64,000 nucleotides of DNA. It comes from Parietichytrium sp. I65-24A (Eukaryota; Sar; Bigyra; Thraustochytrida; Thraustochytriidae). How positions within the stretch are numbered: position 1 is the stretch's first letter; each line of letters begins with the position of its first letter. Below are positions 20,214 to 30,571 of the stretch, in pieces. Location: the NCBI GenBank assembly GCA_012862575.1, contig BLSF01000077.1:10390-74389 (forward strand), read 5' to 3'. The position numbers and the translations under genes are program-made. Below the pieces are notes generated by a model that was not told where the DNA came from, ran no database searches, and saw nothing but the letters and a program-made list of their open reading frames with translations.

Positions 20214-21419
20214 TCGCCGCAAGCGCTTTCTCCAGCCTTCTTTGAACTTTGCGGACTTTTGCTCTTCCGTCCACCCAAGCTTCCCCCAATTTCTTCAAGT
20301 TTTGATCTCAAGTCTCGTTCCACCAAATACGCTCTCACCCGTCACCCGTCAACCGTCTCCTTCGCACAGCCAAGCCAAAACCTACAGAGATCACCTTGGG
20401 AAGAGCGTTGTCCAACTTGCCCGATTCTCCTTGATTTGTTTATTCCTTCGCTCTATCCGCGTCCCGTCTCCTTCGCATGGACAAGCAACTCAATGTGAAC
20501 GGAGATCTCTTTTTTTTTGGAAATAGAGTTGTCCTTTGCGCTTCCAAAGTCCGATGTATCCTTATCTTTGTGCGAATTCTCTTGGGCTGCTATGGTTTTA
20601 TGGCCTTGCGCGCATTCAATCGCAGTGTCTTTTCACACTCTCTGCGTTTGGGGTCTGCTGTGCTTGGTAAAGACACGAATGACACGGTTCTTCACACTCG
20701 AGCATGCATAGTGCTTCGCTATCGTTTTGTCTAACGCCGCATTCGTTGACACTTTGGGGAGATTCACTACCATTTCGACCAAAGAACTGCGTATTGATAG
20801 GATCATTTATGAAGAACCATAGGAGCGAGGTGCTCACTTAAATGGTGCGCTGTTATTTTAAGGTGGTTTCGTTCGAGGAATTTGAACGTGGCTACGAGGT
20901 GCTATTGTTTCAGGTGGTGAAGCGAATGGGGGTTCAAGGGAACCAGTCGCTAGGGGGAACCTGTGGAAAGGCGTAGGAGGTGGAAAAGTCTGAGGAACCC
21001 AAGTGAAGCGACGAGGCAAGGAAACCATCCCTATTGGGTGTTACGGTGAGAGAAACCCGGAACCCATTATTTGCGAAACGCAGTTGAGATAAAGTTTATG
21101 AGTTCGAAAACCCGTGCAAATTGTGTCAATTGTGTCAATCGCGGTGAAAATGTTGAGGTCGTGCAATCCAAGCCCCACATCAGCGCATTTACTGCACATG
21201 CGTACGACTTTGTGAGTCGTTGGGACGCAAGCTAACTCTGGCGAAGCAGCTAATTTCACGAGCTGTGGCAGCTTGCATCAGGACATCCGAAACTCCCGGG
21301 CTGGTTTTGGACATCCGGATATGGTATTCGATTTGACTGTGAATTCGCGAGTTATGGCAGGCTCGCGCCCGCGATGATTTCAAGTCTGTGCTGACGCCCA
21401 AGTGTCTCTACTTTACGAG
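20214..21419. other. Intergenic spacer
   Basis: No gene recognised. The stretch 20850-21050 is purine-rich on the plus strand (runs of GGTGG, GGGGG, GAGG). Short frames on both strands show no motifs. Confidence 0.5.
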
Positions 21420-22295
21420 CTATTCACTGTGACTGGAAAGGGTCTGCTCGGCTAAAATGGACTCCTCAAGAGCAGAGCGACGAGGGTGAGTTGCTATATA
21501 CTTTAGCGGCACCAGTGCTGCGTTGGCCGAGAGATCGCGTACAAGATCTTGCAAGAGATATTGCAGCCACGTGAGGTCAGAACTTGCGAGTGATTCCGTC
21601 AAACTCGCACCGAGGCGCTGTTGCAACACTTGCGACTGAAGGTCGGCCAACTGCAATTGCTTCTCTAGGATCTCGTCCTTCAGAGCCTCATTGCGTTTCC
21701 ACAGATCTATGATAAGGAGCTCCTCCTCGCGTCTAGACACATCGAGCAGCAGCTGATGCCGCGCGAACCTGCACTTGAATGCCTTGTCCAAGTCCTCGAA
21801 AGCTTGCGCGGCATGACGCCGACCCTGCTCTGAATTCGCCTTGCTTGTCCCAACTTCCATTGTCTTCCGATCGACATTTTCGTGTTTCACTTCGACATTC
21901 TCCTTCCCTTTGCGTTCGGAGTGGGGCATTTTCGACAAGGATTCTCTGCCATCCGCCCGCTCCACTGGGTGCCTTGGGCGTAATACTTTCTGCTGCCTGT
22001 CCTTCTGACCAAGTGGTTCGGCCCGAGGTCTTGAATCTCGCTGCAGCGGTGCCTTTGTCCGGGAGCGAGACGAGCTTGACTGAGTGATAGACACTTTCGC
22101 TCGCTCAACCTTGCGTTCGCCGCTGCCATTTATACTCCTGTATTCACCTGCACTAGTTTGGGCATTTGGCGTTGACTTGAGCCGCTCTTTCGAGGACGCG
22201 CTCATGGTTGCATTCGCCAATGGTCTCTTTGGTTTTAAAACACCTCGAGCCTCTGGGCATAGCCGCGAGGACACTTGCTTTGCTTGCAGTGGCAT
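21420..22295 (-). CDS. Basic-tail/coiled-coil protein, possibly HAUS8-like
   Basis: The protein has 291 residues, ATG at 22295. The first ~165 residues are basic and disordered, rich in Lys/Arg/Ser. Residues ~170-285 form a helical, coiled-coil-prone region (AFEDLDKAFKCRFARHQLLL, then EEELLIIDLWKRNEALKDE, then LQLADLQSQVLQQRLG). A long basic disordered head joined to one coiled-coil region is the layout of the augmin subunit HAUS8/Hice1, which binds microtubules with its head. The similarity is in layout only; no diagnostic motif was recognised, so the function stays unassigned. Confidence 0.65.
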   Translation of the reverse strand: MPLQAKQVSSRLCPEARGVLKPKRPLANATMSASSKERLKSTPNAQTSAGEYRSINGSGERKVERAKVSITQSSSSRSRTKAPLQRDSRPRAEPLGQKDRQQKVLRPRHPVERADGRESLSKMPHSERKGKENVEVKHENVDRKTMEVGTSKANSEQGRRHAAQAFEDLDKAFKCRFARHQLLLDVSRREEELLIIDLWKRNEALKDEILEKQLQLADLQSQVLQQRLGASLTESLASSDLTWLQYLLQDLVRDLSANAALVPLKYIATHPRRSALEESILAEQTLSSHSE

Positions 22296-22957
22296 ACTTG
22301 CTTTTGCTCTTGTCCTGCACTTTTGAGCTTCGAGTCGTCTTTTAAGCGATACAACCGGAACAATGTGAGATCAGAGACACCTTGCGAGCCACAAGTGTCC
22401 CCGCGCACCCAATAAGATGATGCGCAGTAACAGCTCACACCGTTACGCAGGTATACGTTTCCCGTTACGCTGCTGTTATTGTCGTTATGAGAGGAGACGC
22501 GGGTTTCAAAAACATCACCGTTTTGTCTAATGGGCTACTATACAAGAAACCACGTGGTGTCTTTTTGCCAATCTTGCCAATCCTGCAAAAAGAGAAATGA
22601 GCTCGAAGAGGTAAACCCGCCCTGCGAAAAGTATACTTTCGATGTAATGAAGCCACCAAAGCAAAAAAGGTCACACGGGTCTTGTTGAACAGAATTCAGT
22701 GAATTCTGTTGGCAAAGAGATTGTAGTCATGCTGCGATGCTTGCAAATATTTGTTTTGCAATTCTTGAGAGTGAAGAAGGTCCTGGGATTCAAAACACAT
22801 TTTTTGTACTCTTTGTCCAATCTCTAACTTTTTTCAAGACACAACATGGCTGCAAGCCAGGGACGGAAACTTTTGACACGAAAGCATGAAAGCCTTTTTC
22901 TCTGCCAGCAAAACGAAAACAAGTTGCTTGTCACGACGGGAACCCTCCAATTTCGAG
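22296..22957. other. Intergenic spacer
   Basis: No gene recognised. GAATTCAGTGAATTC at 22691-22705 forms a small inverted repeat. Confidence 0.45.
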
Positions 22958-25900
22958 CTAGCTGTTGATGGTGTAGTTTAGGCCGGTAGCTCGCAACTCG
23001 TCAAACCATCGAAGCAGCTCGTCTTCCTCCGTGTTTCCGGCGTGAAAGCAAGGGTTGCTAAATGGCGTCGTGGCCTCCTCAGGAGATGGTTCCGGGGATC
23101 GCACAGACGCCGTGGGGAGAGAGTGAGACTGAAAATACTTGGGCTGCAACGTCGGCTGCACCACGTCCTTGCCGTCCATTGGAGGGACGCGTAATACTGT
23201 GACCTTTTCGTGCCTGTGAATGCAAATGATGCCGTTCACGCGGTCCAAAGTAATCAGCTGAATCTCGTCCATGAGAATCTTACGAGCCTGCACACTGCCG
23301 ACGGGCGTGTAGAAGAGGCTCCGACCCTTAAGCTGGAAAAAGCACAATCGGAACGATCTCGTCGCCCCCTTCATTAGGTCTGCTCTCTTTGAAACCGAGA
23401 CTTTTGCTAGGTAGCCTTCGTGAATAGAATCATACAAGAACTCTTCATCTTCCGCATTAACGCGGGAACCATCTTCCTCCTTGTGAAGCTTCTTCTTCAC
23501 ATGGCGCGCAACAGTGCGAAGTTGTGTCCCCCATGGAACCTTCATCGGAAACATTCCCGTTAAACCTTTTTCTCCGCGCAGAAGAGACCCAGCCGTTGCA
23601 ACAAGATTCACAGCAAACCCTGTCGCGGTTTGAGACAAGGCGCTGCTGAGAATATTTTGATTGAACACCTTTGGGATCAGTCCAGTGATGAAAAAGGAGT
23701 ACAGAACTCGGTACACAGTAATACCCGGCTCATTTTTTCTCGGGCGAAAAGAGGTGCGCCACTCGAGAGAAGGAATCTTGATTTTGCTGGCCTCATCACT
23801 GCTTTTCCCTAACCGCCGTAGAACCTCAGCATGGCCGGTGGTGCCGCGAAACAAGTCTTGCAAGTAAAAGTGTATACTGTGTATCGTCACGCGATGAATA
23901 TTGAACAACACTGGTACTTTGTTTAGCATCTTGATGACGCGGTCCTTATCGCCAAGTCGAAGCTGAGTTTCGCGGCTGTTTGCGTCGAGGTTTACAAGAG
24001 CTGAGCGGGGAGGCGGTACGTACTCTGCAGGCAAACTTGGGTCGTGAAACCAGCGGATCTCCATTTGGATCGACCCTGTGGTATTGAGTCCTTGCCAGCG
24101 CTTGTTCATTAGCGGGAACCATCCCTTGATTGTCACGTCATTGGGTGCCGGCCGTTGAATTTCAAAACCCTCTTTGACGTAATGGCAATACTTGGGGTCC
24201 GTGACCAAATACTTGGTAGTCATGACCCACTGCCCAAGTACATCATCATTGGTGAACTCTTCGTCCATGACACAGACATGCAGCACCGTGCTGGGGTCCG
24301 AGATGTGAAAAACAAACTTTTCGTTCCACATGGGCTTGTTGGTGTTGTACCGCGTGTATGTCACTCCTTGCTGCTCTCTCAGCTTGAGCACGACTTTTGG
24401 GTCTGCCAAACCAGAGCCGCCGAAAAGACCTTTGCCCTTGCACAAATCTTTTGCTCGCACAATTGTCACCTCCAGCCGATTGGGCATATGGAACATCTTG
24501 AGGTTGAATGGTTTTTCAGCTTTGGACTCCCCCTTGGCGGGTTCGTTGGTGTCGTGACCATCAACGCCCGGTACAGACTCCCTCTCTGTAGTCTTTGGGC
24601 TTGTGGGCAGCTTGAAAGATTTTGGAATTTGTGCGATAGGGAGAGCCAGGATAGCTGCGAGCTCACGAGACTTTCGAGTTAAATTCCAGGAGCGCTTGAA
24701 CGGATTGCGCGTAGAGCGCGTCTGGCTTGACGCGAAGCTGTCACACATGGACGATTCGTCATCGTGCTTCGAACTGTCTGAAGGAGAGAGCGCCCCGGCT
24801 CCCTCGGGGTGTTCGGAACCGTCTGGAAACACATCGCCGCACGAGAGGGAGCGAAGCCGAGGGGCAGATACGTTGTCAGAATTGCCAGCGTTCATATCGC
24901 TTGAGGCGGAGAAGTCGCACTCTTCTTCAACCGCTCGCTCTAGTCCTGGCGAGTGCAGTTTCCTACCAGATTTCGCGTCCGACTTTCGCTTCAAGAAGCG
25001 GAACGAGATTGGCTTGCGGAAATCTGGCTTTCTCTCCGAGCACGAACTATCAGAACTATGAATACTACTTAGACTCCGAGAGCTTTCACTCAAGCACTTG
25101 GCAGAATCGAGACTTGGGCGGCGTTCGCGACGGCACCCGCCTGCAAGGAATCTGAAAGTCTGCTTGAGCAACTTCCACACATTGGCAATGGTGAGGCCCG
25201 CCCAAACAGCCTTCAAGTAGCTCTTGACTTTCCGCGGGAGTTGCCTCCCTTCAGCTTTTAGTTCCTCCTTTTTCAAATATGCCATGACTTCTCGTTCTGC
25301 GATTTCCTGCGTGAGCTGATTGATATTGAACTTTCCATCACACAGCTCGAAGTTGACAGCTAAGCTGTCAAAGTCAATGTATGGGACTTCTAATACTGCA
25401 AAGCAAGAGAAGTCTGGATCCCTTTTCAGCGGTACATTTCTCCGACGGAATAACAAGAGCGACGGGATCTTGTTCAAAGGAATGGCAAATGCAATGTCGA
25501 GTCGGCCGCAATGCACAAACCATTTGTGGGGGAATCCTGCAGGGTTTGCAAACCCTATCCGCTGCGCATACAGGCGGAGGTAAAGTTTATTTTGCTGAAT
25601 GTATGGTGAAATGTGCAAAGACCCCACGCGAAAAGGGTAGCCAAACAATGCAAATTGTGTCACCGACTGTGACAAAACCCATCCTAGAAAAACTGGCATA
25701 TACAAGTAGCAGCCCAATCCGACGACTAGCCAAAACGTGAAGGTGCTCGCAGACCAAAGATACGAAGGCGCAACCCCACCGAGCAAGAGCAGCCCCATGA
25801 AAAAAGAGAGGACGAGAAGGTGGAGATTGTTTTGGTCCTGCTCCGCGCTTTTGCGCTTCTCCTTTTTGCTGCCGTACGAGTTGATGCAAGGCGAACCAGG

Positions 25901-26404
25901 CGAACTCGGGCTTGTAGCATTTTCCGCGTCCTTCTCTTCCCAAACAAACGCTCCATTTGCGTGATTTGGCTTACAGCCGGCACCGTCTCCCACATCAAGG
26001 CACTCACTGTCACCACGCGACAGATCATCGTCGACTGCGGCATCGTCGCTGTCAGCATCGGAATCGCTTTCGCCATCGCTATGATCGTTCTCGCCATCAT
26101 CCTCATCTTCGTCCTCGCACTCCTCTTCGTTTGCAATCTCGTTCGACAGTTCTCCGAGGAGGTCGTTTTCCATGTGATCTTGTGTCGAGTACATACACGT
26201 GGACTCGGTGCTCGACCGCCGGCCACGCGTCAGCTTCCAGATCTGATTCGGCTTTCGAGTGATAAAACTCATGAGCTTGCTCCCCTTTATGCGCCCCACC
26301 ACCTTGCCCTCTTTCTTGCCAGGGCTGCTGCACGCCGAGATGCTGTCTTTGCTCTCAGACAGATCGTCCGAGTCGTGGAAGAGCGCCTCCCCGCCGAGCT
26401 CCAT
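22958..26404 (-). CDS. Membrane-anchored AsmA-like/C2/PH protein, putative lipid-transfer or contact-site protein
   Basis: The protein has 1148 residues from the ATG at 26404; the frame extends to a GTG only. In order: a disordered N-terminus with a long Asp/Glu/Ser tract (~90-140); two hydrophobic segments (~194-216 and ~222-245), likely a membrane hairpin; a beta-rich region ~250-365 with VGSLHISPYI, IGFANPAGF and NFELCDGKFNINQL, the alternating pattern of bacterial AsmA-like domains; a Ser-rich linker; a C2 domain ~640-790 (LEVTIVRAKDLCKGKGLFGG, LADPKVVLKL, MWNEKFVFHI); a second AsmA-like piece ~820-935 (VTIHSIHFYLQDLF, IKIPSLEW); and a PH-like domain ~990-1140 (GYLAKVSV, RSFRLCFFQL, ending EEDELLRWFDELRATG). 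TM plus C2 plus PH is typical of ER-tethered lipid-binding proteins. Lipid transfer is an inference. Confidence 0.8.
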   Translation of the reverse strand: MELGGEALFHDSDDLSESKDSISACSSPGKKEGKVVGRIKGSKLMSFITRKPNQIWKLTRGRRSSTESTCMYSTQDHMENDLLGELSNEIANEEECEDEDEDDGENDHSDGESDSDADSDDAAVDDDLSRGDSECLDVGDGAGCKPNHANGAFVWEEKDAENATSPSSPGSPCINSYGSKKEKRKSAEQDQNNLHLLVLSFFMGLLLLGGVAPSYLWSASTFTFWLVVGLGCYLYMPVFLGWVLSQSVTQFALFGYPFRVGSLHISPYIQQNKLYLRLYAQRIGFANPAGFPHKWFVHCGRLDIAFAIPLNKIPSLLLFRRRNVPLKRDPDFSCFAVLEVPYIDFDSLAVNFELCDGKFNINQLTQEIAEREVMAYLKKEELKAEGRQLPRKVKSYLKAVWAGLTIANVWKLLKQTFRFLAGGCRRERRPSLDSAKCLSESSRSLSSIHSSDSSCSERKPDFRKPISFRFLKRKSDAKSGRKLHSPGLERAVEEECDFSASSDMNAGNSDNVSAPRLRSLSCGDVFPDGSEHPEGAGALSPSDSSKHDDESSMCDSFASSQTRSTRNPFKRSWNLTRKSRELAAILALPIAQIPKSFKLPTSPKTTERESVPGVDGHDTNEPAKGESKAEKPFNLKMFHMPNRLEVTIVRAKDLCKGKGLFGGSGLADPKVVLKLREQQGVTYTRYNTNKPMWNEKFVFHISDPSTVLHVCVMDEEFTNDDVLGQWVMTTKYLVTDPKYCHYVKEGFEIQRPAPNDVTIKGWFPLMNKRWQGLNTTGSIQMEIRWFHDPSLPAEYVPPPRSALVNLDANSRETQLRLGDKDRVIKMLNKVPVLFNIHRVTIHSIHFYLQDLFRGTTGHAEVLRRLGKSSDEASKIKIPSLEWRTSFRPRKNEPGITVYRVLYSFFITGLIPKVFNQNILSSALSQTATGFAVNLVATAGSLLRGEKGLTGMFPMKVPWGTQLRTVARHVKKKLHKEEDGSRVNAEDEEFLYDSIHEGYLAKVSVSKRADLMKGATRSFRLCFFQLKGRSLFYTPVGSVQARKILMDEIQLITLDRVNGIICIHRHEKVTVLRVPPMDGKDVVQPTLQPKYFQSHSLPTASVRSPEPSPEEATTPFSNPCFHAGNTEEDELLRWFDELRATGLNYTINS

Positions 26405-28666
26405 CTTGATGAAACTATTGCGAAGCGGACAGGAAAGAAACCACCTCTTGCTCTCCAAAGCACATACTTGGCGCACTCGCCGCTCGTTGCCCGCTGTCTT
26501 CGGGCTTCACTGTCAGCCTCGGCAAGCTTCTTCACTCGCGCCAGTCCCGGCACTACAAAGCAATCCTTTCTATTCTTGCTCTCTGTTTTGCATTCACTCG
26601 TCCACAGTCAATTGATCGATTCATTGATTGATTTGGTTGACTGAGACATGAGACATGAGATAGCAACTACAAATTACAATTGTGAAGTTACAACCAGCGC
26701 GGATGGGGATGGACTTACCCTTTCTAGCGAAAGGTCTAATAGGCTCGTTAGAACCCGCGCACAATCTCGTTGCCTACGCAAGGACCATAACGGATAGGTA
26801 AGACTGCACTCTAGCCCATGAAATTGGTGCTAGTGTTGTTGCTGGGAAGGCAGTAGGATGAGGATAAACATTGTGTATGGGCTGTAGAAGTGGATTGAGA
26901 ATGATTAGAGTTTGCGTTTATTTTGACTCGTCGCACAAAATGCGAAACAATGAAGTAGAAGAAAAAGAAGGATTGGCTATCTTGAAAAGTGTTGTTGAAA
27001 AGTTTGATGGGGTTGACTCGAGTGCTTTTTTGACTGGACATTGGCGTTTTGTTCTAATTCACGTTCGGAGGCTATGGATTGGTTCATCATGCAAGGACTA
27101 TGTTCGCTCACTTTGGAGTTCACTGTCCATCGAGGACTTCGGCCGCGAGGTTTGCATTCAGCGCTGTTGTAGCAGTCAGTGCGCGAACATGTTCTCAACA
27201 GAGTGTTCAGCTCCTGTTCCTGTCTCTCTTTACCCTTATTTTCGTCAAAATTCAAATTTTTATAGTTAAAATTTGATGCGCCAGTTCCTTTGCGAGCCTG
27301 GTGGGTGCGTTTCCAAAACCCAGAATGCAGAATTCGCTGTCAGCACACGTGTATATGTTTGCGGGTTCACTGGGGCACCAGCGCGGGGCAGAGCCAAGCG
27401 AGTCAAGCAGTACGTCTCTAGACTCAGAACGGAATCAGTGATTGCGGAATCAACGCTTCACTGGTTCACTTGACATCATTGCCAAACACTGAGGTGTGAG
27501 GGAGTGGCGATCGCTGAGTGGCTGTGAATGGGTGGCTGAATTGGAGTGGGAAGAATGGTCTGTTCACCCGAGCCCTGGCATGGGCGCCACATTCTGAGCA
27601 CCTGACAAAAAGTAATTATGGTTGGTCAGCTTGCTCCTACAAGCAGCGCGTTCTAGACCACGTCCTGATGCGAAAGCGACTCAAGTCTCTCTTCGAGAAG
27701 GTTGCACGAAAGCTGCAATAGCCTACCGGTACTCAAAAAACATTTCAAAGAGCACTCTGCTCACCTTTCTTCACGTCGACGCACTCGTGGCACACTACCC
27801 CGCTAACTCGTGCGAGAAAAAGAGAGAAAGCGGGACAGATAGATAGATAGATAGATAGAGAAGTCAAGAGCTGCTCCCGAGGTGAGAATAGGAACACAAA
27901 TCGACGCAAGGCACTTGGTTGGTAGAAATCTGCCCTCTGATTTAGAACAGCAGTTGGCAGGCATTGAAACTTGAGTGAGCACACAAGTTCAACGCAATGA
28001 ATCCGAGTTTCGACATCGTCTGACGCTCAAGCGCGTGACTCGGTTCAACCTCAGGCATGACTTTCAAACGGCTCTGTGCGCTCAAATTCAACCAAAGCCC
28101 GGAGAACTCTTCGTTGTTCCTTTTTGTAGCTCAGGCTTTTTCTCTCACAGTTTGACCCCTAACACTTTCTACAGTCATGGGTAGAACATTTTGTGCCACA
28201 TTGCCAGTCATTTACTTTATCAAATTGTAAGAAGTCCTACCTCGGCGAAAGTTCTCATACGAAGCGCCACTCAAGGCGTCGACACACACATTCCTCCCGG
28301 TGCACTATCTCTTACCGGACCCAGCCCTGCCGCACTCTTTCTAAATTTCAATTGCGAGGCCAATAAATGCCCGGCGCCCGGGTTCCGTAAATGTCGGCGC
28401 GCGCTTCAAACTCCAAGTTTCGGGACTGGCGAGGACGCGACAAAGTCGTGCGCGCGTATGTTAATAATTGCTTATCATTAGTGAGGCTTTGCGAAGGAAG
28501 TTCTTAAACCAGGGGCTCCGTTTTTCGAGGTGGAAACACTGTGCAGGCAAGGGCCGCGAAAGACGGAAGGAAGACGGCAAAGAAAGTCGAGGACATATAC
28601 ATACATACCGGTACATACATACAAACATACATTCATTCATACATAGCTTGCGTTGCGCTTGCGAAA
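26405..28666. other. Long intergenic region, divergent promoters
   Basis: This lies between two divergently transcribed genes. It contains an AGAT tetranucleotide array (27836-27860), a TACCGGTAC palindrome near 27723 and 28606, and CATA/CATT repeats (28595-28640) directly before the folylpolyglutamate synthase start. Short frames such as 26871-27269 (plus, TTG start) lack supporting features. Confidence 0.55.
27836..27860 (+). repeat. AGAT tetranucleotide microsatellite
   Basis: About six AGAT units in the intergenic region. Confidence 0.9.
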
Positions 28667-30088
28667 ATGAGCGTGGAGGAGAAGATTCTGCGGCTCATTA
28701 GAGCTAAACCGCCACCAGCTCCGTTAACGCGGCCCTCCATGGTGGAGTTTCACAGAAAGCGGCTAGAGGCGATCGGACTGAGCCAAAGAGTGGACCGGGC
28801 TTTGGCTCCCAAAATTTTGCATGTGGCAGGGACCAAAGGAAAGGGTTCAACGTGCGCGTTTGTGGAAAGTGTGCTTCGGGAAGCAGGACTCAAGACGGGG
28901 TTGTACACGTCGCCGCACATGGTCAAGGTGAACGAGAGGATTCGAATATGTGGCAAGCCAATCGACGATCAGCTGCTGGAGGAGCACTTCAACCATGTAT
29001 TCAATGCGCTTGACGCGGCGGACCTCGTGCCGGGATTCTTCAGTTTCCTGACGCTGCTGTGCTTTCACATCTTTGCGGGCGCTGGCTTGGATGTGGTCAT
29101 TTTGGAAGTTGGCCTCGGCGGAAGACTCGATGCCACGAATGTGATCGAGGAGCCTGATGCATGCGCGGTCACACTCCTGGACCTCGACCACACCGAGTTT
29201 CTTGGAAACACCATCGAGTTAATTGCAGGAGAGAAGGCTGGTATCTTCAAACCTAAAGTGCCCGTTTTTGTGATGCAAGGTCAGGAGCCCGGCGCTATGC
29301 AAGTCCTCGAGCAGAAAGCGGAGGAAGCCGGGTCTAGCTCATTGACGGTGGTGCCGCCCGCCGATGTCGAGTATGAGCTGGGAATCTCTGGAGAATTTCA
29401 GTATTCTAATGCCGGCCTTGCTGTAGCTCTGTGCCGCTCAGTGTTCCCAGACCTTATAAAAGAAAGACACATTCGAGAAGGCTTAAAGAACTGCAGGTGG
29501 CCAGGCCGTGGCCAGACGGTTGAGCTTGAAGGGGGCAAAGTCAAGTATTTTCTCGATGGCGCTCACACCCCTAAGAGCATTCAATGCGCTGTACGCTGGG
29601 CGGAGCAAAGCATTCTGGGTAACGATGAGGGCTGCATGAAGAAAAGAATCTGCAGAAATGTCTTGGTGTTCAACTGCATGCACAGCAGAAACCCTCTCGT
29701 CATGTTTGAGGCCTTGCAGGGGAGTAAGGTCCACTTTGACCAAGTTATCTTCACTCCAAGCCTGTTCTCAAAGCCTACTAATGTAAAAATGCCGACGCCA
29801 GCTGAGCTACTCGGGTTCGCTCAGCCGGATCCAGAAAAGGTCGAAGATGCTGGTGAGCAGAACTGGCAAGAGATTCTTGCGACAGTGTGGAAGCACCAGG
29901 TTGCTGCAAATCACAAGTTCTCCGGCCAAGACCAAAGCGTGCAACACTTCGAAAACCTTGAAAGCGCTGCTGAGCATTTACGGGCCTTGGAGAAGGATCC
30001 TGCCGAAACACAGACCAACATCTTCATCACCGGGTCACTGTTACTCATTGGGGATCTCATGAAGCTCCTGAATCTGCCAGTGCCATAG
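28667..30088 (+). CDS. Folylpolyglutamate synthase/dihydrofolate synthase (FolC family)
   Basis: The protein has 473 residues from the ATG at 28667; upstream in-frame sequence is a CATA-type repeat starting with GTG and is leader. The Mur-ligase fold is clear: P-loop GTKGKGST (~55-62), then GLYTSPHMVKVNERIRI (substrate/omega-loop region), GLGGRLDATN, DLDHTEFLGNTIELIAGEKA with the Mg2+-binding His, GRGQTVE, and FLDGAHTPKS at the start of the C-terminal domain. These are standard for FPGS, which adds glutamates to tetrahydrofolate with ATP and so retains folate in the cell. N-terminal PPPAPLTRPSMVEFHRKRLE is like cytosolic eukaryotic FPGS; no clear mitochondrial peptide at this start, although an upstream start could add one. 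Dihydrofolate synthase activity cannot be separated from FPGS by sequence alone. Confidence 0.95.
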   Translation: MSVEEKILRLIRAKPPPAPLTRPSMVEFHRKRLEAIGLSQRVDRALAPKILHVAGTKGKGSTCAFVESVLREAGLKTGLYTSPHMVKVNERIRICGKPIDDQLLEEHFNHVFNALDAADLVPGFFSFLTLLCFHIFAGAGLDVVILEVGLGGRLDATNVIEEPDACAVTLLDLDHTEFLGNTIELIAGEKAGIFKPKVPVFVMQGQEPGAMQVLEQKAEEAGSSSLTVVPPADVEYELGISGEFQYSNAGLAVALCRSVFPDLIKERHIREGLKNCRWPGRGQTVELEGGKVKYFLDGAHTPKSIQCAVRWAEQSILGNDEGCMKKRICRNVLVFNCMHSRNPLVMFEALQGSKVHFDQVIFTPSLFSKPTNVKMPTPAELLGFAQPDPEKVEDAGEQNWQEILATVWKHQVAANHKFSGQDQSVQHFENLESAAEHLRALEKDPAETQTNIFITGSLLLIGDLMKLLNLPVP

Positions 30089-30571
30089 ATCTAAGCGCTC
30101 AACTCGTTTTTGCAATTTTGTCAATCAGAATTATTTTTGCAATTTTTGGAGAAAAAGAAAAAATAGCAACGCCCTTTGCACGTCGGAAAGGGGAAATATT
30201 ACACAGTGCCGGCTGCGTCATCATCAATCACAGACAAAACAATTTGGCGGATTGCGCAGTGATTCCTCACCGCTGTTTCCCTCCATCTATGTAACCATGA
30301 AGACTGGATCTCGCGGCATAGAGGATGTCTCATCTTTGCTTGTTCTTCCTCGTGATTTCTGTTGCGATCATTTGCTTTTCTCGACAGTCGTACAAATATG
30401 ACCCAAATTTGACTCCAGTCGAGCAAACCCGAGCCAAGAGTGTCGAATGTTTTAGAACTTTAAAATATGCGAGTGTAGGTCAATTACAAAAAATTAACAA
30501 CAGTATCAAAAACAGCAATAATAACAGTACCATTTGCCCTCACCACCGGAAGCGCGAGTCAAGGAGGTCGT
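30089..30571. other. Convergent 3' intergenic region
   Basis: An A/T-rich region between the 3' ends of the FPGS gene (plus) and the PPP phosphatase gene (minus). No gene seen; poly-A and poly-T stretches fit 3' untranslated sequence. Confidence 0.5.
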
